The notes beneath the pieces are model-generated. The model saw nothing but the letters and a program-made list of their open reading frames with translations, was not told the DNA's origin and searched no databases. 64,000 bases of DNA, taken from NCBI GenBank assembly GCA_000989955.1, contig LBTE01000006.1:1-64000 (forward strand), written 5' to 3'. The position numbers were made by a program, and so were the translations under genes. The stretch is from a candidate division TM6 bacterium GW2011_GWF2_37_49. GTDB taxonomy: Bacteria > Babelota > Babeliae > Babelales > RVW-14. Shown one piece after another: positions 51,742 to 61,289 of this stretch (its first letter is position 1; each line of letters opens with the position of its first letter).

Positions 51742-54191
51742 AAAACACTAATTTTTGCGGTCAGTACTTCATTTTCGTTGATCAAGCTTGGTTGTTCTAG
51801 AATTTCGTTTTTAAATTCGATGTTTAAAGCTTTTGTTATTCCAGCGATTACTTTTTGTTGTTTTTGCAGCGCGTTTAATTTGTTTTGATCTTGTGAATAA
51901 ATTAAAAGAGTTGATATCTCGGTTTTGAGCGAGAGTTGCGCTTCGCTTTTTAACTTTCTTACGCTGGCGATAACTTCGAGCATTGAATTGATCACGTCGT
52001 TGCTGGCTGCAAAATTGTAGTTAAACCGTTTTTCATCCATGCTCGTCAGGTGCAGCGATTTGACCTGTTCGCTTTCTTGATAAAACATCTGATAAAGCGT
52101 TTCCGTGATGTATGGCGTGATTGGCGCGAATAGTTGTAGTATTCCAAACCCTAACTCGTACAAAACGAATTTTGTTGCTTCAATTTCTTCGGCTGAGTAT
52201 TTTTCTGGCGAGAAGAAGCGGTCTTTGACTATTTCTAGATAATTATTGCAAAATGTTTGCCAGAAGAATTTTTCGGCTACTTCCAGTGCTGAGTGATACT
52301 CAAATTTGTCGTATGCTTCAATGTACTGTTGCATGGTTTGGCTGAAGTTGTGCAGCACCCACTCGTTGAGTGCATCAAGTTTTGGCGTCGAGGCTGGTTT
52401 TTTGTAGTCGCCCAGCTGTTCTGAGCAAAATTTAAACGCATTCCACAACTTTGTTAACAACCTGTGTCCAATTTTAAATTGGTTTTCGCTAAACGCTGTG
52501 TCGGTGCCCAGTTTGCCGTTTGCAGCCCAATACCTGATCACATCGGCTGGATATGTTTGAAGTAACGCTTCGGGCGATGTTTTACTGTTTTCTTTGGACT
52601 TGGATATCTTTTCTTTGCCTGCAAGCACGTGCCCAGACATGACAATGTCGATCCATGGAATTTGATTGTGATGAAAATATGCCTTTGCAATCGTGTAAAA
52701 TGCCCACGTACGAATGATGTCGTGTGCTTGCGGTCTCATGCTCATTGGCAGCGTAATGTTGTCAGGTGATTTGCCCGGCCAATTCATATTAATTTGTGGA
52801 GTTAAACCTGAAGTGTTCCATGTATCCATGATATCGGTTTCTGGAGCGATGTTTGTAGATCCACATTTTGTGCATTTGCCGCCAGGAAACGCCTGCTCTT
52901 GCGGGTCGACTGGCAGATGTTTTTCATCAGCTAACAAAATTTGGCCACAGTCTTGGCAATGCCAGACCGGAAACGGAATCCCAAAAAAACGTTGGCGTGA
53001 AACGCACCAGTCCCAGTTCAAATTTTTCACCCAGTCGTGGTATCGTACTTTCATGTGTTCTGGGTGCCAATTAATTTTATCGGCTTGTTGCAGCAATGCC
53101 TCTTTGTGGTCAAGGATGTTAATAAACCACTGCCATGGCGCTAAATATTCAATCTCTTGCTTGCAACGTTCGTGAACGCTTACCGCATGTGATATTGCTT
53201 TTTGATTCAGCAGTAGACCGTCGTTATTCATCAACTCTAACATCTTATTTCTTGCGTCGTGAACAGTCAAACCGGCCAGAGGTCCTGATTTTTCTGTCCA
53301 TTTTCCATCGTTGCCAACAACTTGCACGAATGGCAGCTTATGTTTTTTGTACCAGTGAATATCGGTCTGATCACCAAAAGTGCAGCACATGACAAGACCT
53401 GAACCCTTTTCTGGACTGACTTTTTCGTCAGCCAAAATTGGGACTTGGTGTCCAAATATCGGTACGATCGCATTTTTGCCGGCTAAATTTTGATATCTGG
53501 CATCATCCTGGTGATAAAACACTGCTACGCATGCGGGAAGCAGTTCTGGTCGAGTTGTGGCGATTACAAGTTGTTGCCCATCGGTTGTTGTGAATTGAAT
53601 ATCATTAAATGTGTTTGAGATTTCAGCATCATCAAGCTCGGCTTGCGCCACAGATGTCCTGCACGTGGTGCAAAACATGGAAGGCTCTTGCTTGCGGTAA
53701 GCCAAGCCTTTTTGGTAAAGTTCAATGAATGAATATTGCGATATTTTGCGGACTTTGGGCGATATTGTTGAGTAAATTTTGGTCCAGTCGATTGAAAGTC
53801 CCAATTTTTTATAAAGATCCTCAAAATTTTTTTCTACAGCTTCGGTATCTTTCAGGCAGAGAGCGATGAATTCTGAGCGCTTCATTAAATGGCCTTTGAT
53901 GCCGTTTTTCTTTTCTACAAAACGTTCGGTTGCAAGGCCGTTGTCATCAAATCCCTGCGGATAAAACACATTGAATCCGCGCATGCGCTTGAATCGCGCA
54001 ATCAGGTCTTGATGGGTGTAAGAAAAAACGTGGCCGACGTGCAAAGACCCCGAAACCGTTGGAGGTGGGGTGTCGATGCTGAATACTTTTTTGGACGTAT
54101 CCGGCTTAAAGTTATAAATCAAGTCTTTTTCCCATAAATCTCGGGCTTTTTGTTCTGACGTCGAATGTTCGTAAATTTTATCCATTTCCAT
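51738..54191 (-). CDS. valS: Valyl-tRNA synthetase
   Basis: Charges tRNA-Val. This is a class I enzyme of 817 residues in the shorter, archaeal-like form (many bacterial ValS exceed 870). The signature TPPPTVSGSLHVGHVFSYTH carries the HIGH-type motif HVGH (51-54), and the KMSKS-type motif is KISKSKENS around residue 528. A CP1 editing domain is present, and a zinc-like CxxC-x20-CxxC group is visible (CQDCGQ..., CTKCGS). The usual C-terminal coiled-coil arm is not apparent. It may be a transferred copy, a known pattern for this enzyme, but that is inference. Confidence 0.95.
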   Translation of the reverse strand: MEMDKIYEHSTSEQKARDLWEKDLIYNFKPDTSKKVFSIDTPPPTVSGSLHVGHVFSYTHQDLIARFKRMRGFNVFYPQGFDDNGLATERFVEKKNGIKGHLMKRSEFIALCLKDTEAVEKNFEDLYKKLGLSIDWTKIYSTISPKVRKISQYSFIELYQKGLAYRKQEPSMFCTTCRTSVAQAELDDAEISNTFNDIQFTTTDGQQLVIATTRPELLPACVAVFYHQDDARYQNLAGKNAIVPIFGHQVPILADEKVSPEKGSGLVMCCTFGDQTDIHWYKKHKLPFVQVVGNDGKWTEKSGPLAGLTVHDARNKMLELMNNDGLLLNQKAISHAVSVHERCKQEIEYLAPWQWFINILDHKEALLQQADKINWHPEHMKVRYHDWVKNLNWDWCVSRQRFFGIPFPVWHCQDCGQILLADEKHLPVDPQEQAFPGGKCTKCGSTNIAPETDIMDTWNTSGLTPQINMNWPGKSPDNITLPMSMRPQAHDIIRTWAFYTIAKAYFHHNQIPWIDIVMSGHVLAGKEKISKSKENSKTSPEALLQTYPADVIRYWAANGKLGTDTAFSENQFKIGHRLLTKLWNAFKFCSEQLGDYKKPASTPKLDALNEWVLHNFSQTMQQYIEAYDKFEYHSALEVAEKFFWQTFCNNYLEIVKDRFFSPEKYSAEEIEATKFVLYELGFGILQLFAPITPYITETLYQMFYQESEQVKSLHLTSMDEKRFNYNFAASNDVINSMLEVIASVRKLKSEAQLSLKTEISTLLIYSQDQNKLNALQKQQKVIAGITKALNIEFKNEILEQPSLINENEVLTAKISVL

Positions 54192-54381
54192 CGCGATTCC
54201 TTAAAAATGTTTCAACTTGCAACTTTAATTTGTGTTTAAAAATTTTTATATCTAAAAGCTACATTATTTTAGCAAAAATATCAAAAATGCGTTTGCGAAA
54301 GTGGCTGTAATGTTATAAAATGTTTGAGCGTTCAATGTTTACAGTGATTGTGCCCATTTTATTTATAAAGGTCTTAAATTC

Positions 54382-56316
54382 ATGAATTTTAAATTGTTAA
54401 AAGTTTTACTTGTTTCATTGCTTTTATCATGGTCAAGTGCGCCTGTTGTTCGTGCTATGGCTGAACTTACACCAGAACAAAGAGAAGAAGTGCACCGATT
54501 GCAAAAAGCAGAAGCTGAAAGGTTAAAGTCTCTTTTGGCGGTAGGTATGTGTAATCCCTTGCTTAATTTAATGGCCTTCATTGCTTCTATGAATCTGAAC
54601 AAAGATATTTTAAATGGCGGTTCGTGCGAGCTATTGAATGATAGAGGGATGAGAAGCGCAATGGATGCATGTAGGTTGTTGTTAGATACTGTATCTGTGC
54701 TTGGCGTTAGTGCAAGCAAATTTCATTCAGATATTGCACTCTACGGACAGTTACCTGTTATGCGCAATTTTTTGCAAAAATCAGTCAATAGAAGTTACGT
54801 AGGCGATGCTTTTTGGGGCGTATTTGACGTAGTTAGCCTTTCCAGCAGCTTGTATAACAATTCTAATTTGGCTGGAAAAAAACTTATCAAGACTGACGTT
54901 AGCTGCATAAATTCCGATGTGCTTGCGATTGTTCAAAAAAATCCTGACAGCAGAAGTGCTGAAGAGTGGGAAAGTCTTTCAGATTGTTGGTGTGAATTAA
55001 TGCAAAATTTAACACCGCAGCGTTGGTACTGGGCCCATTTCTTATCAGTTAATGTTGTGAATTATTCAAACAGTGAATTTCGCGTGTGGTTTGAAGGTCT
55101 ATGCATTGGCAAACATTATGTTTTGCCTGATGGTACAGCGGGCAGCATGCATAAATATTTAGGCATGCTCTCTGACGCTGATAGAACGGCATATTTGGAT
55201 AAAGAGCAAAAACAATTTCTGATCGAAGCTGATGATTATACAAGTATTCGAAAATTAGCTTTTGGTATTTTAGGGATAGATAATGAAAGCGTTGTGTATC
55301 AAAAATTGAAAGAACTTGCATCGCTTTATAAAGTTGAATCCCAAGATCAAGATCAAGATTACGAATCAGAGCTTGTTGGAAAAGATTTGGTGATTAAAAA
55401 AGTTTACGATTTTTTTGTCAAATCTAAAAAAGTTGTTTTTGATGATAGCAAGGCTACAAATTCTAAATTTGTAAGGGCTATGTGTATTTATATTTTACCT
55501 GCCATGGAACAAATATGTTCAGCTGCAGCGTTATATTTTAGCGTGTGGGGTGATGGTAGTGCTGAAATGTTTAAAAAAATGTCGCTATGTAAGACCGGAC
55601 AAGCGATAGCAAGAACTTTGCCTGAAATTTTAATGAGCAAAGGCTTCGATAAGATGCGCTTATTCTACGCAGCTTTGTTGGTTGCTGCTGTTATTAAATG
55701 TGTTCTCGATTTCAAGGCATACACCAAAAATGGCGAAATTTATAAAGCAGCAGAAGAATATACGTCAACAGTACAAGAGTTAAATGAAGCAGTAATAGAA
55801 GCAGCCGCCGCAGGGGAAATAGGGGGAGCAGCATCAGAAGCAGAAGCGGCTAGAGTCTTTGAGGCAGGTGAAAACCATAAAAAAGCATTGAGAAAATGCG
55901 CTAAATCTTGTATATCGTTTATGAATTTTGAACAACTTGATAGCCTTGCGCCATTGTTGGCTACTGATCCTGCAAGTCGTTCTAGAGCCGAGTGGAAAGC
56001 TATTCAACAACAATGGACGTTGCTTGTTGCTGGGCTTGCGGATAACGATCCTAGCGCTGTTGCAATTAAATGCGTTGCGGCTATAAAGATTTTATCGAAT
56101 AAATCTTATAACGAGATTAAGCAGTCTGTAGAAAGTGGAAACTTTGGGTCATTAAATACGACTTATCACAATATCGCTCGTAACTTACATCCTGATAAGC
56201 ATGAAACCGACGGTGTGATTTTCCAATTTATTACTGGGTTGCACAATGAATATGTGGCCTTAGAAGCACCAGTTCAGCCTGTTAAAAAAGCACCAGTTTA
56301 TGGAGACGTTGATTAA
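54382..56316 (+). CDS. Exported protein with C-terminal J-domain-like segment
   Basis: A 644-residue protein with a signal peptide (cleavage near residue 27, after VVRA). The long middle is helical with hydrophobic stretches (about 360-390 and 425-445) that may be membrane or amphipathic helices. Two copies of a short motif are seen: SRSAEEWESLSDCWCELMQNL (about 190-210) and SRSRAEWKAIQQQWTLLVAGL (532-552). The C-terminus YHNIARNLHPDKHETDG has HPDK at 603-606 and is followed by a helix, in the arrangement of a DnaJ J domain (helix II, HPD loop, helix III). J domains stimulate Hsp70. An exported J-like protein would have to act outside the cytoplasm or in a host; this is inference. Confidence 0.75.
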   Translation: MNFKLLKVLLVSLLLSWSSAPVVRAMAELTPEQREEVHRLQKAEAERLKSLLAVGMCNPLLNLMAFIASMNLNKDILNGGSCELLNDRGMRSAMDACRLLLDTVSVLGVSASKFHSDIALYGQLPVMRNFLQKSVNRSYVGDAFWGVFDVVSLSSSLYNNSNLAGKKLIKTDVSCINSDVLAIVQKNPDSRSAEEWESLSDCWCELMQNLTPQRWYWAHFLSVNVVNYSNSEFRVWFEGLCIGKHYVLPDGTAGSMHKYLGMLSDADRTAYLDKEQKQFLIEADDYTSIRKLAFGILGIDNESVVYQKLKELASLYKVESQDQDQDYESELVGKDLVIKKVYDFFVKSKKVVFDDSKATNSKFVRAMCIYILPAMEQICSAAALYFSVWGDGSAEMFKKMSLCKTGQAIARTLPEILMSKGFDKMRLFYAALLVAAVIKCVLDFKAYTKNGEIYKAAEEYTSTVQELNEAVIEAAAAGEIGGAASEAEAARVFEAGENHKKALRKCAKSCISFMNFEQLDSLAPLLATDPASRSRAEWKAIQQQWTLLVAGLADNDPSAVAIKCVAAIKILSNKSYNEIKQSVESGNFGSLNTTYHNIARNLHPDKHETDGVIFQFITGLHNEYVALEAPVQPVKKAPVYGDVD

Positions 56317-56334
56317 TAATTGGTCAAAATATTG

Positions 56335-56535
56335 ATTTTTAGGGCCATACATCCTTTGACAAGCTCGGGATGAGCGGTAGGATCATGGCTGTATACATTT
56401 TGATAATTTTTTAGATGCGGCCTGCGAGCATTGATTGGGCCTGGGCTGGCGAATGAAGTTTTTGAAAATTGCAAAAAGTGGCAACGCAGTTTTCAGACCG
56501 CTGCTACTCGCAGAAATTGATATATGCAAATGCTT
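56335..56535 (+). repeat. Dispersed intergenic repeat A, copy 9
   Basis: Fills the convergent gap between the J-like gene and mlaD. It has the core GATAATTTTTTAGATGCGGCC, a GATTGGGCCTGGGCTGGCGAATGAAG block, and a left part with TTTGACAAGCTCGGGATGAGCGGTA, a motif common in bacterial repeats. GGCC pairs with GGCC here instead of GACCC with GGGTC. Confidence 0.82.
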
Positions 56536-56553
56536 GCTCAGGTTATTTCAGCT

Positions 56554-58098
56554 CTACTTCGAACTAGCTGCTGGAGCTAGATAAGAAATAAAGTATTTCA
56601 AGTCATCATCGCCAAATCTTAACCCACCACCAATAAATGGATTAGCTTCATTTTTGCTACAGAAATCATCAACGCCAAACGTTGTGTACAAATTTTTAGC
56701 AAAAAACAATTTATTAAGCCATTTTAAGTGAGGCCTTGTATCATTTAAGCGGTTAACCCCTCGCAGATCAAATGCTTCAAATGTAGTAATCCAATGAATT
56801 TTGTCGGTTTCAAGCGGAACATAATAATCGCATCCGACACCAAACGTACTGTCGAATAATCCAATTCTAAGGGCAAGCCTGTTAAAGCGCTTTCCGAACT
56901 GCAATCCAAACATAATATCGTTGTGTTTTTGAACTTTCTTATCAACCTGTTCTGCAAATTCTATCTTCTTCCACAGCGGAATATTCATGTCGGTTGGACT
57001 GAGCTCGCTACCATTGCTATCTTTGCGAGTGTAATAAGTTGTATCTTCGGTAATACGGCCTTTTTCAGCTGTAGCAATCTGAAAAGAATAAAAACAATCG
57101 GAATTTGGTCTCAACCTCAAATCAAGGTAACCTTTGGAATTTTCTTTACGCAACATAGTTTCTGAATGCATGTCTATGTTCATCATTAAAGATTGCGTCT
57201 TGCCGACATAATTTTTGAAGCCTTTGATTGTCTTCTTAAGATCGGTATAAGTCTCATCTTCGTTAATCAATTTACCGATCACGCCCTTGCCGTTATTAAT
57301 TTTTTCAACAACTTGGCCAGCTTCTTTGAATGTATCGCGAGCTTGAACCGCAGTGTCTTCGATCTGTTCAAACGCACCCGAGGCCTTTTTTCCTGCATTG
57401 TCAAAGGTTCCAGCAACATTGTGTACGTCGTCCGTGATTGCTGGAACTCCAGATTTCAGCGATGCAGCTGTATCTCTGAAATCCCCCAACATTCTATTAA
57501 TATTTTCTTCGTTATTTTTCATAGTACGTTGCAAGGTCTCGGAAAAATCCGCCATGCGATTGGATGCTTTTGCAATTGAATCAAGTGCATTGCGCATATT
57601 ATCTTCACCTTGCCGACTAGCCACAACACTTTTAATCGAGGCTGTAATATCTTGAATTGTCGCAGCAATATCTCTGAATTGGTCGAGCAATTCGCCAACG
57701 CTTGCAGGAGTTTTGCCAGGCATAGCCAACACACCACCGGGCAGAATATATCCTGTCGCAGAAGATCCAGGATCAATTTCTAAAGTCTTGGCCCCAATCA
57801 ATCCATCTTGATGAATTGTTGCATACGCATTTTTTGCCAATTTATTATCTTTTTTTATCCGCATGATAATTTCGGCTTTGCCGTTATCAAGAAGATTTAT
57901 AGATTCAACCCAACCAACATCCACACCAGCAATTTTTACGGGTGATTTTAAGGTAAGGCCGCCTGTATCATCAAAATACGCTTTGTAATTATAATATTGG
58001 TATTTATCAAATCTTAATTCTTTAATGTTTATACTTAGGTATAAAAATATTCCGATAGCTGCAAGAATAAATATACCTACACGTGTTTCCGTTTTCAC
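56554..58098 (-). CDS. MCE/MlaD-family lipid-transport protein with long tail
   Basis: A 514-residue inner-membrane-anchored protein. One N-terminal membrane helix (about 7-23) is followed by a single MCE domain (about 40-115: YKAYFDDTGGLTLKSPVKIAGVDVGWVESI). MCE proteins form hexameric rings that carry lipids between the two membranes. A long Ala/Glu/Asp-rich coiled coil follows (about 130-300). After that, about 200 residues alternate hydrophobic and polar residues (FGLQFGKRFNRLALRIGLF, TFGVGCDYYVPL), which resembles an outer-membrane barrel. No mlaE or mlaF gene is beside it. Confidence 0.88.
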   Translation of the reverse strand: MKTETRVGIFILAAIGIFLYLSINIKELRFDKYQYYNYKAYFDDTGGLTLKSPVKIAGVDVGWVESINLLDNGKAEIIMRIKKDNKLAKNAYATIHQDGLIGAKTLEIDPGSSATGYILPGGVLAMPGKTPASVGELLDQFRDIAATIQDITASIKSVVASRQGEDNMRNALDSIAKASNRMADFSETLQRTMKNNEENINRMLGDFRDTAASLKSGVPAITDDVHNVAGTFDNAGKKASGAFEQIEDTAVQARDTFKEAGQVVEKINNGKGVIGKLINEDETYTDLKKTIKGFKNYVGKTQSLMMNIDMHSETMLRKENSKGYLDLRLRPNSDCFYSFQIATAEKGRITEDTTYYTRKDSNGSELSPTDMNIPLWKKIEFAEQVDKKVQKHNDIMFGLQFGKRFNRLALRIGLFDSTFGVGCDYYVPLETDKIHWITTFEAFDLRGVNRLNDTRPHLKWLNKLFFAKNLYTTFGVDDFCSKNEANPFIGGGLRFGDDDLKYFISYLAPAASSK

Positions 58099-58162
58099 AA
58101 ATTTATCCCATTTTTTAAATAAACTTTAATTAAAGTTTTACATCAAGACAACAATTAGAATA

Positions 58163-59341
58163 CTAAAGCCAATACAGTCTAACAATTTTAAAAATTTTTT
58201 TACCCTTTTTATCTGCTTTTTCATTACTTTGTTGAATTTGAGAATTTTCAGTTGTTTGCTTATCGGCCACTTTAATTTCCATAGTCTCTTTTTTTTCGTC
58301 GTCAGGTTGTTTTTCTTCTACTTCTTTTATTATAGCCAAAAGCCGTTGCTCAACATTTTCAACCATAGCGCAAGATAGAACAGAATAGACTTTCGGGTCA
58401 AATTTTTCAACCAAAAGGTCTTTTATATTGTTTAATACCTTGGGTTTGTTGTCATAAAGACCCTGGAGATGTTTCCAATTTTCATCCCAATTTTTACCCC
58501 AGCTTTCTTCAAATGCTTCGGCAACTTTATTAAAACGATCTTTTTGTTTATTCTGATCATCGGCTCTAGGTCTCCTCAACCCCAAAATCGCACAAAGAGA
58601 ATCTGAAAGTAGCAGTGGATCTATTTTTTCATTATCAGTCCAAACTGTAAAAATATCTTGTAGCGCGACATCATCGTTTGGCACGCTATTACCTTTTGCG
58701 TTTAATTTCGGAGGACTATAAAAAGCATCTAAATGCTCCAAGCCAGGCACATCAATTAATTCGGTAACGTCATAAAGCTTTTTGTTCCGTTTTTTCAGAA
58801 ACTCAGTAATACGCTTTATAAACTCCCCCTGCGGTATTTTTCCATGCATTTCAATCGAACCAAGCAGCAATTGATACTCTTTTTTAAATTCCTGTTTTTT
58901 AAAATCAAACGCCTCATTTATATTAATTTTGCCATGTTCACTGGTAATACATATTTTTATTTGCCCAAAAATTCCATCAATTTTAGCATCAAGATCAAAG
59001 ATTTGAAGGCGATTAAGATTTGAAATTAAATTTAATACAAATTTTTTAATTGGAGGCATTTTTTCTTTGTCTGAGCTTGATTCGGCACCAGGAGAAGTCT
59101 TTGATGTGTCTTGATTGGCTGCATTGGTCTTATTTTTTTCGTCATCTTTGTCAAAAGTTAACTGCGCTATTGCCAAATTTATTCCGCCTAATGCCAACAT
59201 CTCTGAATGTTCTCTATTTATCATTGCTTTGGTAAAACTTGAACCAACCATAACACTACGAATTAACTGCTCAGTCAGAATTATAATGATAGAAAGAATC
59301 ATTAATGAAAAAATAAGAACGGTTCCGGTAGGTCTTTTCAT
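58163..59341 (-). CDS. gspK: Type II secretion minor pseudopilin GspK
   Basis: A 392-residue protein with an N-terminal GTVLIFSLMILSIIIILTEQ pilin-like helix. Its large alpha domain contains CITSEHGKININEAF and a VTELIDVPGLEHLDAFY helix-hairpin segment, as GspK does. GspK caps the pseudopilus and has no methylation glutamate at position 5, which agrees with the sequence here. The C-terminus has a long K/E/Q-rich tail (about 350-385). It is the last of six genes in order gspF-G-H-I-J-K. Confidence 0.8.
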   Translation of the reverse strand: MKRPTGTVLIFSLMILSIIIILTEQLIRSVMVGSSFTKAMINREHSEMLALGGINLAIAQLTFDKDDEKNKTNAANQDTSKTSPGAESSSDKEKMPPIKKFVLNLISNLNRLQIFDLDAKIDGIFGQIKICITSEHGKININEAFDFKKQEFKKEYQLLLGSIEMHGKIPQGEFIKRITEFLKKRNKKLYDVTELIDVPGLEHLDAFYSPPKLNAKGNSVPNDDVALQDIFTVWTDNEKIDPLLLSDSLCAILGLRRPRADDQNKQKDRFNKVAEAFEESWGKNWDENWKHLQGLYDNKPKVLNNIKDLLVEKFDPKVYSVLSCAMVENVEQRLLAIIKEVEEKQPDDEKKETMEIKVADKQTTENSQIQQSNEKADKKGKKIFKIVRLYWL

Positions 59342-59353
59342 ATTTATGCCTTA

Positions 59354-60337
59354 TTACTGTCCATCACCTTGAGCTTTTGGTTGCAGCTTATCAGATTTTT
59401 TTTCCCTTTTATTTCTTCTCCTTGAATTATCTTCTTGAACAAGGGAAAATGATAGCACTGGAAAAGTTGCTTGCATTGCTATGCTTTTTGAAAGTTTTTC
59501 ATCCCAAAAATAAACGACTATTTCCACACGACAGGGTGAAACACCCTTCGTTTCTTGCTTTTCTCCCCATGAATCAAAAACTAACTCCTCTACATCTTTT
59601 TTTTGTGGCTTTTTATCGTCTGTTTTTTTGTAACCCTGATAAACGTACTGCAAAAACATATTTTTGACTCCATCAGCAACCAAATGCGTACGAACTATCT
59701 TTTTTTTATCTTTAACGTTATCAAATTCATTTTCTTTGGCCTTAAAATTATTCAAATCTTCAGTTTCTTTTCGATATAAATTGTAACATAAATTATCGCC
59801 CTTGCTTCTAGCTTTATCTATGACCAATTCATAAAAAACCCTAACCACACGAGCTTTTCGTTGCTCATAAATTTGAAAAGGGTTTGTATTAATAAATGAC
59901 ACAGACTTAAAAGGGTAAGTTTTGTGCTCGTTAATTGTCTTTGATAATTCATTTTCATTCGTATTTGCCATAAAATATATTTTTAATTTTTCTTTTTTGG
60001 CTGACTCATCTTTTTCTTTACCGTCAGTAGCTTTATTTTTATCTTCTTCTTTTGGCTCTTCTTTTTCCTCAACTGCCGCATCTTTTGCAGGTGAACCATT
60101 CGAATCTGTACCAGTACTCATTGATTCAAGTAACGGAGGAATGAAGGCTGTTGAAAAATCTCTCTCCATCTGATTAAACAATAAACATACTTTGCGGTTA
60201 GCAGATTGAACCTCTTGTACCGTATTAAGATACCTCATGACATTATTATAAGCCTGCATCATTCCAAAGATAATAATGCTGGACAGTGATAGCGCTATTA
60301 AAACTTCAATAATTGTAAAAGCTTGCTCGCGTCTCAT
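59354..60337 (-). CDS. gspJ: Type II secretion minor pseudopilin GspJ
   Basis: A 327-residue pseudopilin with the prepilin peptidase site AFTIIEVLIALSLSSIIIFG, cleaved before F7. The family's usual length is about 200; the excess comes from a charged K/E-rich insert (about 75-110: KEEPKEEDKNK...). The C-terminal tail is likewise rich in K and R. The ATG overlaps the upstream gspI stop by 4 bases. The pseudopilus tip (I, J, K) pushes cargo through the secretin. Confidence 0.82.
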   Translation of the reverse strand: MRREQAFTIIEVLIALSLSSIIIFGMMQAYNNVMRYLNTVQEVQSANRKVCLLFNQMERDFSTAFIPPLLESMSTGTDSNGSPAKDAAVEEKEEPKEEDKNKATDGKEKDESAKKEKLKIYFMANTNENELSKTINEHKTYPFKSVSFINTNPFQIYEQRKARVVRVFYELVIDKARSKGDNLCYNLYRKETEDLNNFKAKENEFDNVKDKKKIVRTHLVADGVKNMFLQYVYQGYKKTDDKKPQKKDVEELVFDSWGEKQETKGVSPCRVEIVVYFWDEKLSKSIAMQATFPVLSFSLVQEDNSRRRNKREKKSDKLQPKAQGDGQ

Positions 60338-60735
60338 TTTTTAACCTCTTTTTCTTTGGGCTTAAAAATAAAACTTAGCATATTTGATTCTTTAAGATGG
60401 TTTTCTTTTTTCCAAACCGCGTTAGTTTTAATAATTTTCAAAGTATCTTGGTATTCTTTTAATCCAGACTTTTTATTAACATCCTCAAGCGTTGTAGCAA
60501 ATGTTACCGATGGATCCTCGATTTTAGTAACTATTTTTTTTGTAATAAAAGGCCTTTTAAAGTAATTTGAATAAAGCTCACGCTTTAAAATAAAAATTTT
60601 TTCGATATTGTCATTATTGTCTTGAAGACGCGTTAAAACCTTAAAAAGTATTTCCGAAATAAAAAAAACAGAAACTGTCAAAACACCCATAGCAAGCATA
60701 ACTTCAATCAATGTAAATGCGCTGTTTTTTTTCAT
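60334..60735 (-). CDS. gspI: Type II secretion minor pseudopilin GspI
   Basis: A 133-residue pseudopilin with the cleavage and methylation motif AFTLIEVMLAMGVLTVSVFF. The short soluble domain is Lys/Glu-rich. Assignment to GspI rests on its length and its place between gspH and gspJ. It is coupled to gspJ by a 4-base overlap. Confidence 0.8.
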   Translation of the reverse strand: MKKNSAFTLIEVMLAMGVLTVSVFFISEILFKVLTRLQDNNDNIEKIFILKRELYSNYFKRPFITKKIVTKIEDPSVTFATTLEDVNKKSGLKEYQDTLKIIKTNAVWKKENHLKESNMLSFIFKPKEKEVKK

Positions 60736-60737
60736 TA

Positions 60738-61289
60738 TTACTCCGGGTGTACAAAGCCATCCAAAAGCTCAAATTTGCCATAGAATGGCAACATTTTAAA
60801 GCTCGATTTGGTTTCAATATTGTTTTCTGTTTTGGACATGTGAATAACTACATCCTGCACAAGCCCGTCTGGAATTATGTAGCAATTAGTATCCCCTTCA
60901 CCAGAATTAATTTGTTCTTTTTTGCCGTGGTAAAAAGCTCTCAGTTTGATAGACGGATGAAGCTCATACTGAGTATTCAAATAAAAACCAGTAACCGGAA
61001 GGTAAATCTTTTTTTGTGGTTTTTCAGGATCGTTGGCTTCAACCTCGACAGCAACGGTGTCTGGATTTTTGACATTAGGTTTAAACGTTAATCGATAAAT
61101 TTTTTGATTCGAAATTGCCTCTTGTCTGGCAAATATAGCTAGATTATTCAAATCATCAAGAACAATTTTCCACTCAGCCTGTGGTGCTTTGTAAGCAATT
61201 CTTGGAATCGTAATGGTTGCCACCAATCCAATAAGAAAGATGACAACCATCATTTCAATCATAGTAAATGCACTTCGTGCAACCACCAT
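60738..61289 (-). CDS. gspH: Type II secretion minor pseudopilin GspH
   Basis: A 183-residue pseudopilin with SAFTMIEMMVVIFLIGLVAT at its N-terminus. The next helix, LNNLAIFARQEAISNQKIYRLTF, is the segment that defines the GspH family (A-x2-R-x-E-A-I). The Glu at the fifth position after the cleavage site is kept. Confidence 0.85.
   Translation of the reverse strand: MVVARSAFTMIEMMVVIFLIGLVATITIPRIAYKAPQAEWKIVLDDLNNLAIFARQEAISNQKIYRLTFKPNVKNPDTVAVEVEANDPEKPQKKIYLPVTGFYLNTQYELHPSIKLRAFYHGKKEQINSGEGDTNCYIIPDGLVQDVVIHMSKTENNIETKSSFKMLPFYGKFELLDGFVHPE

Noticed and set aside
425-56535. CRISPR array from the dispersed repeats
   Set aside because: Copies are 5-10 kb apart, 150-230 bp long and in both orientations; no short regular repeat-spacer pattern and no cas genes are present.
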